From Salinivirgaceae bacterium (GTDB lineage: Bacteria; Bacteroidota; Bacteroidia; Bacteroidales; SZUA-534): 43,986 bases of DNA. Below are positions 22,639 to 30,144 of the stretch, in pieces. Position 1 is the first letter of the stretch, and each line of letters opens with the position of its first letter. The notes under the pieces are model-generated. The model ran no database searches. It had not been told where the DNA came from and worked only from the letters and a program-made list of their open reading frames with translations. The stretch spans positions 1-43,986 of the forward strand of contig JAQICC010000205.1 in assembly GCA_027858735.1 (NCBI GenBank), read 5' to 3'. The translations under genes were made by a program, and so were the position numbers.

Positions 22639-23958
22639 CTAACGCTGAATGGCAGTTTTTATTTTCACAATGCGTCTTTTGTCAAGAGCCTCAATGGTGA
22701 AAGTAAATTGTTTGTATTTTATTTTATCATACATAGCCGGAAACCCGCCTTTAATTTCAAGAATTAGACCCGCTAATGTGTCAGCATCTCCTTTAATTTC
22801 ATCAAATACAAAAGATTCAACTTCTAAAATTTTATAGAAATCGTTTAATAGAGTTTTGCCCTCAAAAAGGTAATTGTTGTCATTTATTTTAGTGAAACCA
22901 TCTTCGTGGTCGTCAAATTCATCTGATATGTCCCCAACAATTTCTTCAATAATATCTTCCATAGTAATTATACCTGATGTACCACCATATTCGTCAACCA
23001 CTATAGCTACATGTATTTTGTCGGTTTGTAGTTCTTCAAGCAAATCATTTATTTTTTTCTTCTCGGGCACAAAATAGGGTGGTCTAATTAATGATTGCCA
23101 ATGAAAACTATTGGTTTTATGAATGTGCGGTAGTAAATCTTTAATGTATAAAATACCTTTTACATTATCGAATGATTTTGCATAAACAGGAATTCTGGAG
23201 TACCCTGCATCAATTATTTCCTTTAAAATCTTTGAAAAACTTGTAGTAACATCAAGAGCCAAAACATCAACTCTAGGACACATAATTTCTGATACTTCTG
23301 TATTTTTGAATTCAATTATACCTTTTAATATATCCTTTTCTTGAGCTAGCGATTCGGAAGTGAGTTCTAACGCTTCTGAAAGATCGGCAATGGAAAAGTT
23401 AGGCTTTTTATGAATCCGTTTGTCAATGATGTATGTGGACGATACCAATAGGCTTGTAATGGGCTTAAAAAGGTATGTAAGGAAGTTTAAAGGCATAGCC
23501 ATTAAATGTACGAAGCTATATGAAAACTGATTGGCATAAACTTTTGGAATTATTTCACCAAATAACAATAATAGAAAAGTGATAAGTGCAATTTGAAAAA
23601 GAAAACCTAATACAACGACATCGCCAAAGCTAACTATCGAATTTATGGTATAGGTTGATAGAATTACAATGGCAATATTTATAAAATTATTTGATACTAA
23701 AATTGTTGCCAATAATTTTTGGGGGTTGTCAAGTAGTTTATTTGCAGCTATTGATGTGCTCTTTTTTGCTTCTGAAATTTTAAGAATCTCATTCGGATTC
23801 AATGAAAAAAAAGCAACTTCCGAGCCTGAAATCAGGGCAGAACAAAACAATAGTATTATAACTAAAACAATACTTATAGCTGTAGCGAACTCAAATGATA
23901 AATAGGTAATACTAACGTTAGTTAATATTACCCATGCGGACAGAGGATCAGTTTCCAA
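22639..23958 (-). CDS. gldE: Gliding motility-associated protein GldE (CorC/HlyC-like, CBS domains)
   Basis: A 439-residue membrane protein. An N-terminal CNNM/DUF21 transmembrane part (about 20-190, with [16 protein letters not shown]) is followed by a CBS pair (about 205-330, [11 protein letters not shown] ... [28 protein letters not shown]) and a CorC_HlyC transporter-associated domain (about 350-435). GldE supports GldD function in gliding Bacteroidota. The start is TTG: no in-frame ATG exists between the upstream stop and the first membrane helix, and the resulting N-terminus METDP resembles the MDP-type start I recall for GldE proteins. It follows ssb by 25 bases. Confidence 0.92.
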   Translation of the reverse strand: METDPLSAWVILTNVSITYLSFEFATAISIVLVIILLFCSALISGSEVAFFSLNPNEILKISEAKKSTSIAANKLLDNPQKLLATILVSNNFINIAIVILSTYTINSIVSFGDVVVLGFLFQIALITFLLLLFGEIIPKVYANQFSYSFVHLMAMPLNFLTYLFKPITSLLVSSTYIIDKRIHKKPNFSIADLSEALELTSESLAQEKDILKGIIEFKNTEVSEIMCPRVDVLALDVTTSFSKILKEIIDAGYSRIPVYAKSFDNVKGILYIKDLLPHIHKTNSFHWQSLIRPPYFVPEKKKINDLLEELQTDKIHVAIVVDEYGGTSGIITMEDIIEEIVGDISDEFDDHEDGFTKINDNNYLFEGKTLLNDFYKILEVESFVFDEIKGDADTLAGLILEIKGGFPAMYDKIKYKQFTFTIEALDKRRIVKIKTAIQR

Positions 23959-23983
23959 ATTGTTTTATCTTAGTTTTTGTAGT

Positions 23984-24421
23984 TTAGAATGGAAGATCAT
24001 CGGTTTCAAGCGGTTCACTTGCCTCATTGCTGCTTTGTTCTTGCGCAGAAGGTGCTGACGCTGCTGAAGGTGCTGTGCTTCTACCCTCATTTGAGGTCTT
24101 TGAACCTAACATTTTCATTTCGTTCCCCACTATTTCTGTAATGTACTTTTTTACACCATCTGGAGTATCGTATGAACGGGTTGTTATTTTACCTTCAATG
24201 TATAAAGGATGCCCTTTTTTAACATATTTTTCAGCAATCTCAGCCAAACCTCGCCAGAATACTATATTGTGCCACTCGGTTTTAGTATTCTTGTTACCTT
24301 CTTTGTCTTTGTAAGTTTCGCTTGTAGCCAGCGAAAATTGAGCAACAGCAACGCCACTATCTAAATATCTTACTTCAGGGTCTTTGCCAACGTTGCCTAC
24401 TAATATCACTTTGTTTACCAT
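23984..24421 (-). CDS. ssb: Single-stranded DNA-binding protein
   Basis: A 145-residue SSB. The OB fold (1-105) begins MVNKVILVGNVGKDPEVRYL and includes WHNIVFWRGLAEIAEKYVKKG and LYIEGKITTRSYDTPDGVKKY. A Ser/Ala-rich linker leads to the acidic partner-binding tip ETDDLPF. It sits between mutY and gldE in the conserved cluster. It coats single-stranded DNA during replication and repair and recruits partners through the tip. Confidence 0.97.
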   Translation of the reverse strand: MVNKVILVGNVGKDPEVRYLDSGVAVAQFSLATSETYKDKEGNKNTKTEWHNIVFWRGLAEIAEKYVKKGHPLYIEGKITTRSYDTPDGVKKYITEIVGNEMKMLGSKTSNEGRSTAPSAASAPSAQEQSSNEASEPLETDDLPF

Positions 24422-24485
24422 AAATTTAATTTTTTTGATGGGTTTTTAATTGCCTAAAATTACAAACTTTTAGCTTAAAGGACAA

Positions 24486-25544
24486 CTATTGTAAATTCTT
24501 GTTAAAAATAGTTGAAATATGCTTATGAATTAATTGTGGAAAGGCATATTCTGCTAAATCCGATATGTTAATCTGCGTAAATTGCGAAGTGTCTTCTATT
24601 GCGGCAATAGTACATTTAATAAATGTTGTGTGAATGGTTTGATGGCTTAGTATATGTGGTGAAACACTAAAATGGTTTACCATAATATCAAATTTATTAT
24701 TAACGAGAGTTTTAAATTTTACGTGATTTAGTATCTGTTTTAAAGTGGCTTTTTTCTTGAATACAATTAATGGAAATTCATAAATTCCTTTCCAAATGTC
24801 ATTTTCTTCACGTTTATTAATTAGTAGTTTATTATTCGATTGAATAATTATATAAACAAAGTATCGGTTTTTAATACTTGTTTTTTTCTCTTTTAAAGGA
24901 ATACTATCTACTGACCTTTTAGAGTAAGCCTCGCACATGTTAATTAATGGGCATGCATTACAATTTACTTTTTTTGGAGTGCAAATAATCGCTCCCAAAT
25001 CCATTAAAGCCTGATTGTATATTGAAGCATCAATATTTTTAATGAGTTTTTGGCTAATGGCATCAATTGTTTTCAAGGTTGGCAGCTTGTTTACTGCTTC
25101 TTTAATATTAAACAAACGTGCAATAACTCTAATTACATTTCCATCAATTGCGGCAATATTTTCGCCAAAGCAAATCGAACTGATTGCCGCTGCGGTATAT
25201 TTACCTATGCCTTTAAGTTTTATTAATTCAGCAGCACTTGTTGGAAAATTACCCTGAAATTTCAACACAATTTCTTTGGCAGTGTGGTGCATGTTGCGTG
25301 CTCTGGAGTAGTAGCCTAATCCCTGCCAGACAAGCAGCACCTTCTCTTCGGAGGCTTTGGCCAGATCGTGCACTGAAGGAAAATGATCAAGGAATTTTAA
25401 ATAATAAGGTAGGCCTTGATCAATTCGAGTTTGTTGCATAATAATTTCCGATACCCATATAGCATATGGGTCACTCGTATTTCTCCAAGGAAGGTCTCTC
25501 GCATTTGTATTATACCAGTCTGTTAGAGTCTTTGAAATATCCAT
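24486..25544 (-). CDS. mutY: Adenine DNA glycosylase MutY
   Basis: MutY removes adenine mispaired with 8-oxoguanine. The 352-residue protein starts WYNTNARDLPWRNTSDPYAIWVSEIIMQQTR (catalytic Glu in SEIIMQQT). It has the helix-hairpin-helix LKGIGKYTAAAI, the catalytic Asp in AIDGNVIRV, and the iron-sulphur cluster cysteines beginning ICTPKKVNCNACPLINMC. The C-terminal NUDIX-like domain (about 225-350) recognises 8-oxoguanine and is shorter and more divergent. The stretch at about 25295-25385 is noticeably GC-richer than the rest of the gene. It is the first gene of the mutY-ssb-gldE-gldD run and is divergent from the HU gene. Confidence 0.95.
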   Translation of the reverse strand: MDISKTLTDWYNTNARDLPWRNTSDPYAIWVSEIIMQQTRIDQGLPYYLKFLDHFPSVHDLAKASEEKVLLVWQGLGYYSRARNMHHTAKEIVLKFQGNFPTSAAELIKLKGIGKYTAAAISSICFGENIAAIDGNVIRVIARLFNIKEAVNKLPTLKTIDAISQKLIKNIDASIYNQALMDLGAIICTPKKVNCNACPLINMCEAYSKRSVDSIPLKEKKTSIKNRYFVYIIIQSNNKLLINKREENDIWKGIYEFPLIVFKKKATLKQILNHVKFKTLVNNKFDIMVNHFSVSPHILSHQTIHTTFIKCTIAAIEDTSQFTQINISDLAEYAFPQLIHKHISTIFNKNLQ

Positions 25545-25622
25545 TTAATTAACTGTTATTTAGGTGCTTTAAAAAAAATAACAAAAATAAACGATTTGTT
25601 TTTTATATTAAGATTAATCAAT

Positions 25623-25630
25623 TATATTTG
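25623..25630 (+). promoter_or_regulatory. Possible -7 box of the HU-like gene
   Basis: TATATTTG matches TANNTTTG and lies 51 bases before the ATG. The nearest TTTG (25595-25598) leaves a 24-base spacer, longer than usual. Confidence 0.4.
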
Positions 25631-25680
25631 CTGCCACTTTTAGAAAAAATTAAATTATTGATTATAAAAGGTTTTTAGAA

Positions 25681-25968
25681 ATGACAAAAGCAGATATTGT
25701 TAACGAAATCTCAAAAAATACTGGAATTGAGAAAGTAACGGTTCAAAAAACCGTTGAGGCTTTTATGGATGGTATTAAATCTTCTTTGGAATCGGGGAAT
25801 AACGTTTACTTGAGAGGGTTTGGTAGTTTTGTAGTGAAAAAGCGCGCTGAAAAAACGGCACGTAATATTTCAAAAAACACTACAATTATTATTCCTGAAC
25901 ACTTTATTCCTTCGTTTAAACCTGCCAAAACTTTTGTAAATGAAGTTAAGAGTGCAGTAAAAAAATAA
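25681..25968 (+). CDS. HU/IHF-family DNA-binding protein
   Basis: A 95-residue nucleoid protein: MTKADIVNEISKNTGIEKVTV (helical base), FMDGIKSSLESGNNVYLRGFGSFVVKKR (the family signature), a DNA-clasping arm including KTARNISKN and IIIPEHFIPSF, and the end FKPAKTFVNEVKSAV. The usual arm sequence RNPxTGE is replaced by ARNISKNTTIIIPEHF, the form usual in Bacteroidota. It compacts and bends DNA. It is followed by a tiny basic peptide gene and rng. Confidence 0.94.
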   Translation: MTKADIVNEISKNTGIEKVTVQKTVEAFMDGIKSSLESGNNVYLRGFGSFVVKKRAEKTARNISKNTTIIIPEHFIPSFKPAKTFVNEVKSAVKK

Positions 25969-25991
25969 ATTAACATTTAAATTTACGAATT

Positions 25992-26084
25992 ATGCCAAGC
26001 GGAAAGAAGCGGAAAAGACATAAGATGGCCACGCATAAGCGTAAAAAACGTCTACGCAAAAACAGGCACAAGAAGAAGAAATAA
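25992..26084 (+). CDS. 30-residue AURKAIP1/COX24 (mS38-like) basic protein
   Basis: A very short gene encoding MPSGKKRKRHKMATHKRKK followed by RLRKNRHKKKK. More than half of its residues are Lys, Arg or His. The KRxxHKMxTHKRKKRLRKNRHK pattern is that of the AURKAIP1/COX24 family, whose mitochondrial member mS38 is part of the small ribosomal subunit. Small proteins of this kind are annotated upstream of ribonuclease G in many Bacteroidota. It starts 23 bases after the HU-like stop codon, and a strong hairpin follows. A ribosomal role is inferred from the family. It is easy to miss because of its length. Confidence 0.8.
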   Translation: MPSGKKRKRHKMATHKRKKRLRKNRHKKKK

Positions 26085-26113
26085 TTCTCTTCATCTTATT
26101 AGAAAGAACTTTT

Positions 26114-26149
26114 AATAAACCTATAGAGCTTTTGCTCCTTAGGTTTATT
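26114..26149 (+). terminator. Stem-loop after the mS38-like gene
   Basis: Outer arms AATAAACCTA and TAGGTTTATT (10 perfect pairs) enclose an inner GAGC-TTTT-GCTC hairpin. The following T-run is short (ATTTTAT), so termination may be partial, letting some transcripts reach rng. Confidence 0.65.
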
Positions 26150-26212
26150 ATTTTATGTACTTATGAAAGTATGTAAACATCTCTGTATCTTCAAAACTAA
26201 AGTGATAGAATA

Positions 26213-27760
26213 GTGAGCAAGGAACTTGTGATAAATTCATCTTCTTCGGAAGTTGTTATTGCACTTTTAGAAGATAAGAACTTAGTAGAATTAAATAAAG
26301 AGAAAAATAGTACCAACTTTACTGTTGGTGATATTTATCTGGGCCGAATTAAAAAAATTATGCCTGGGTTAAATGCCGCATTTATTGATGTGGGTTACGA
26401 AAAAGATGCCTTCCTTCATTATCTTGATATGGGAGCCCAGTTTCGTTCTCTAAATAAGTATCTGAAAATGGCACTTGATACGCGACAAAAGTATTTTCCT
26501 TTGTCGAAGTTTCAATTAGAGCCTGATATTGATAAAAACGGAAAAATTCAACAAGTACTTACTGAAGGGCATACCATAATAGTACAGGTAGCAAAGGAAC
26601 CTATTTCTACAAAAGGTCCCCGATTGGCATCTGAAATTTCAATTGCAGGTCGGAATTTGGTTTTAATCCCTTTTTCTGATAAAATATCGATTTCTCAAAA
26701 AATTCAAGATAATAGTGAACGTGATCGATTACGGAAGCTTATACAAAGTATAAAACCCCAAAATTTTGGGGTTATAGTACGTACGGTAGCGGAAACTAAG
26801 CGTGTTGCTGATCTCGATGCTGAATTGCGAGAATTAGTGCAAAAGTGGGAAGGTGCATTTGTTAACCTAAGAAATAAACCTCCGAAACTGGTATTGGGCG
26901 AATTAAATCGAACCTCTGCCATTCTTCGCGATATGCTAAATAGCGAGTTTAATAATGTATATATTAACGACAAAAAGCTATATGATGAAACACGCGAATA
27001 TATTAAATCAGTAGCTCCGGATAATGAGAAAATTATTAAGCTTTACGCTAAAAGTCAACCTATATTTGAAAATTTTGGTCTTGAAAAACAGATTAAATCA
27101 CTATTTGGAAAAACAGTTGCTATTCAAAAAGGAGCTTATTTAGTAATTGAGCATACCGAAGCATTGCATGTAATTGATGTTAACTCAGGAAACCGATCGC
27201 AGTCGGAAAACAATCAGGAGGAAAATGCAATCGATGTAAATTTGGTGGCTGCTCAGGAAATTGCACGACAATTGCGTTTGCGTGATATGGGTGGAATCAT
27301 TGTTATTGATTTTATTGATATGCATCAATCGGATAACAAACAACAACTCTTTGAAAAAATGAAAGAGTTTATGGGTCCCGATCGAGCAAAACACCATATT
27401 TTACCGCTAAGTAAATTTGGTTTAATGCAAATTACTCGTCAGCGTGTACGACCTGAAATGTCAGTACAAACAGTTGAACGCTGTCCTTCATGTAACGGAT
27501 CAGGTGAAGTTCCTCCAAGTATTCTTTTTGTTGATGAATTGGAGAATCATGTGCGTTGGACCCTGAAAAAACATAAGAATAAAAAAATTACTTTGAAGCT
27601 ACATCCATACGTAGCGTCATATTTAACCAAAGGATTATTTTCAATTGGTTGGAGATGGAGATTAAAACATCTTAGAAGGCTGAAAATAAAACCTTCAAAC
27701 TCAAATGCCTTTCTTGAATACTCATTCTGCGATAACAAAGGCGATAAAATATTCATTTAA
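26213..27760 (+). CDS. rng: Ribonuclease G/E family endoribonuclease
   Basis: A 515-residue RNase G-type enzyme for rRNA maturation and mRNA decay. An S1 domain (about 38-130; VGDIYLGRIKKIMPGLNAAFIDVGYEKDAFLH) is followed by the RNase H-like and DNase I-like catalytic parts, with the metal Asp residues in LHVIDVNSGN and GGIIVIDFIDM. The zinc-link is CPSCNGSG; the two Cys are at CPSC. It lacks the long RNase E C-terminal scaffold. The start is GTG; no ATG is suitably placed, and the N-terminus KELVINSSSSEVVIALLEDK aligns with relatives. Confidence 0.94.
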   Translation: MSKELVINSSSSEVVIALLEDKNLVELNKEKNSTNFTVGDIYLGRIKKIMPGLNAAFIDVGYEKDAFLHYLDMGAQFRSLNKYLKMALDTRQKYFPLSKFQLEPDIDKNGKIQQVLTEGHTIIVQVAKEPISTKGPRLASEISIAGRNLVLIPFSDKISISQKIQDNSERDRLRKLIQSIKPQNFGVIVRTVAETKRVADLDAELRELVQKWEGAFVNLRNKPPKLVLGELNRTSAILRDMLNSEFNNVYINDKKLYDETREYIKSVAPDNEKIIKLYAKSQPIFENFGLEKQIKSLFGKTVAIQKGAYLVIEHTEALHVIDVNSGNRSQSENNQEENAIDVNLVAAQEIARQLRLRDMGGIIVIDFIDMHQSDNKQQLFEKMKEFMGPDRAKHHILPLSKFGLMQITRQRVRPEMSVQTVERCPSCNGSGEVPPSILFVDELENHVRWTLKKHKNKKITLKLHPYVASYLTKGLFSIGWRWRLKHLRRLKIKPSNSNAFLEYSFCDNKGDKIFI

Positions 27761-27763
27761 TTA

Positions 27764-27815
27764 AAAGCACTCGATTATTCATTCCGGTAAGGTTTAAATA
27801 ATCGAATGCTTTTTC
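27764..27815 (+). terminator. Intrinsic terminator of rng
   Basis: Arms at 27764-27780 (AAAAGCACTCGATTATT) and 27798-27814 pair with one mismatch, followed by T-rich sequence. The rest of the 269-base gap to dsbD shows nothing recognisable. Confidence 0.8.
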
Positions 27816-28029
27816 TCCCAAAGTGTTGTCAGCTTTAATTTTTTAATCGATCATTTGTCCAATTAAATTTTTTGGGAATGATAATAATTTATAGTGTGTT
27901 GTTAAGAGCCAATTTAGTGCTTTAGAGTATCGTGAATTGTTAAATTAAAGTTAAAATTAATTCCCTATCTTGTATTGAATATCTGTTTTATATATTTACA
28001 TATTAAAATATATAGATAAAATAATAATT

Positions 28030-30012
28030 ATGAAATTTGTATTTAGATTCTTAATCGTATTGATCGTTTCAGTAATGGCTTATCAGTCGGCTGATGCTCA
28101 GATTTTAGAGCCGGTGAGATGGAAATTTGAAACGAAAGAAATTTCAACAACTGAAGTAGAGCTTGTATTTACAGCCACCATTGAAGATCATTGGCATTTA
28201 TATGCTCAGTGGTTGCCCGAAGGTAATTTTTCACTACCTACTGTTTTTGAATTCGACAGCATTGCTGGAATTGAGCTGGTAGATTCTGTAATTGGGCTTT
28301 CAGAAGTTCACGAGGCCTATGAAGAATTGGCTGATGCTATGAGTCGTTGGTATGAAGGCACTGCTATTTTTACGCAGAGAGTGAAAATTATTGGGAATAA
28401 ACCCTATGTGAAGGGATACATTGATTTCATGTCCTGCGACGACGAGCAATGTATTAAGCTTGATGAGGATTTTGTTTTTGACCTTTCAGTTGGATCTACA
28501 GAAACTATTGGTGATAACAAAGGAGGTGAAAGTAAGGATTCATCGTTACTAACTTTTTTTATTCTTGCTTTTTTAGGTGGTTTAGTTGCCATATTAACAC
28601 CTTGCGTTTTTCCAATGATTCCTATGACAGTTAGTTTTTTCATGCATAGTGGAGGGGACAATAAAAATAAGGCAAGGGCTAATGCATTAATTTATGGGAT
28701 TTCTATAATTGCAATTTATACAGCTATTGGTTCAATTGTATCTGTAACCTTGGGGCCAGAGTTTTCAAATTGGCTAAGTACGCATTGGCTACCTAATATT
28801 TTCTTTTTCTTGATTTTTATAATATTTGCAGCTTCTTTTTTCGGAATGTTTGAAATAGTACTACCGAGCTGGATGGTTAATAGTGCTGATAAACAGGTAG
28901 ACAAAGGAGGATTTTTAGGATCGTTTTTTATGGCCTTTACTTTAGTGCTGGTTTCATTTTCATGTACTGCACCCATTGTTGGAAGTATATTAGTTTTATC
29001 AGCCGATGGTGCGGTAATACGTCCTATAGTTGGCATGGTTGGATTTTCACTGGCTTTTGCTATCCCATTTACATTTTTTGCGTTTTTCCCATCAAAACTA
29101 GGAAACCTTCCCAAATCGGGTGGGTGGTTAAATTCTGTTAAAGTTGTTCTTGGATTTATTGAAGTAGCTCTAGGTTTTAAATTTCTAAGTGTTGCCGATC
29201 AAACATACCATTGGGGACTGTTAGATAGAGAAGTTTATTTATCTATTTGGATTGTAACATTCAGTTTGCTTGGAATGTACTTGCTTGGAAAGTTGAAATT
29301 TGCTCACGATAGTGAGGTTAAGTATTTATCTGTTCCACGTTTAGGTCTTGCGATTGTGGTGTTCTCGTTCGTTGTGTACTTAGTTCCAGGTATGTTTGGT
29401 GCGCCTCTTAAAGCCTTATCGGGGTATTTACCTCCGCAAGCTACACACGATTTTGATATTGAAAGAATAGTAAGAGATAATACTCCAGAAATTACCTATG
29501 ATGCCACTTCAGTACTTCACAATAATGGTGAGCAAGATTGCGAACTACCAAAATACTCTGATTTTTTGCATTTGCCACATGGTATTAAAGGGTATTTTGA
29601 TTACGAGCAGGCATTAGCTTGTGCCAAAGCTCAAAATAAACCTATATTTATTGATTTCACAGGCCATGGCTGTGTCAATTGTAGAGAAATGGAAGCACGC
29701 GTTTGGGCTGATGCAGAGGTTTTAAAAAGACTTAACAATAATTTTATTGTAGTAGCTTTATATGTTGATGATAAAACGAAATTGGATGAAAGCGAATGGG
29801 TTAAATCGCAGTATGATGGTAAAATGAAAAAGTCGATTGGAAAGAAATTTGCTGATTTTCAAATTACTAGATTTAAAACAAATGCCCAACCTTATTATTG
29901 TTTATTAGATAGTAATGGTGAATTATTAGTTGATCCAAAAGCATACGATTTAAACGTGAGCAATTTTGTTGAATTCTTAGATAAAGGGTTGGCGGAATTT
30001 GAAAATAGATAG
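28030..30012 (+). CDS. dsbD: Thiol:disulfide interchange protein DsbD
   Basis: DsbD carries electrons from cytoplasmic thioredoxin across the membrane to periplasmic thiol proteins. The 660-residue protein has a signal peptide (MKFVFRFLIVLIVSVMAYQSADA), an N-terminal immunoglobulin-like domain with a redox pair (SCDDEQC), and a central domain of about eight membrane segments with its two reactive Cys (LTPCVFPMIPM and SFSCTAPIVGS). The C-terminal thioredoxin domain (about 500-660) has GHGCVNCREMEARVW. All three Cys pairs are present. It is a single gene with a strong terminator. Substrates may include cytochrome maturation or secreted disulfide proteins. Confidence 0.95.
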   Translation: MKFVFRFLIVLIVSVMAYQSADAQILEPVRWKFETKEISTTEVELVFTATIEDHWHLYAQWLPEGNFSLPTVFEFDSIAGIELVDSVIGLSEVHEAYEELADAMSRWYEGTAIFTQRVKIIGNKPYVKGYIDFMSCDDEQCIKLDEDFVFDLSVGSTETIGDNKGGESKDSSLLTFFILAFLGGLVAILTPCVFPMIPMTVSFFMHSGGDNKNKARANALIYGISIIAIYTAIGSIVSVTLGPEFSNWLSTHWLPNIFFFLIFIIFAASFFGMFEIVLPSWMVNSADKQVDKGGFLGSFFMAFTLVLVSFSCTAPIVGSILVLSADGAVIRPIVGMVGFSLAFAIPFTFFAFFPSKLGNLPKSGGWLNSVKVVLGFIEVALGFKFLSVADQTYHWGLLDREVYLSIWIVTFSLLGMYLLGKLKFAHDSEVKYLSVPRLGLAIVVFSFVVYLVPGMFGAPLKALSGYLPPQATHDFDIERIVRDNTPEITYDATSVLHNNGEQDCELPKYSDFLHLPHGIKGYFDYEQALACAKAQNKPIFIDFTGHGCVNCREMEARVWADAEVLKRLNNNFIVVALYVDDKTKLDESEWVKSQYDGKMKKSIGKKFADFQITRFKTNAQPYYCLLDSNGELLVDPKAYDLNVSNFVEFLDKGLAEFENR

Positions 30013-30039
30013 CGGTTTTTAATTAACATAATTACCAAT

Positions 30040-30083
30040 AAATGAGATGAGTTTGTAAAAAAATGGCTCATCTCATTTTTTTT
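30040..30083 (+). terminator. Intrinsic terminator of dsbD
   Basis: AAATGAGATGAG and CTCATCTCATTT, 12 perfect pairs around a 15-base loop, followed by a T-run. Confidence 0.9.
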
Positions 30084-30144
30084 GCTCTATATTTAAAGTG
30101 CAAACGTTATTTTTCATGAAAATAGTTTCTATTTTTATAGTTAA

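Noticed and set aside
25238-25441. Plus-strand open frame opposite mutY
   Set aside because: It is antisense to the conserved catalytic half of mutY. The apparent protein has no family features, and the GC-rich patch explains the lack of stop codons.
28716-29114. Long minus-strand open frame inside dsbD
   Set aside because: It is a shadow of the membrane-segment coding sequence of dsbD; its translation has no family features and no upstream signals.
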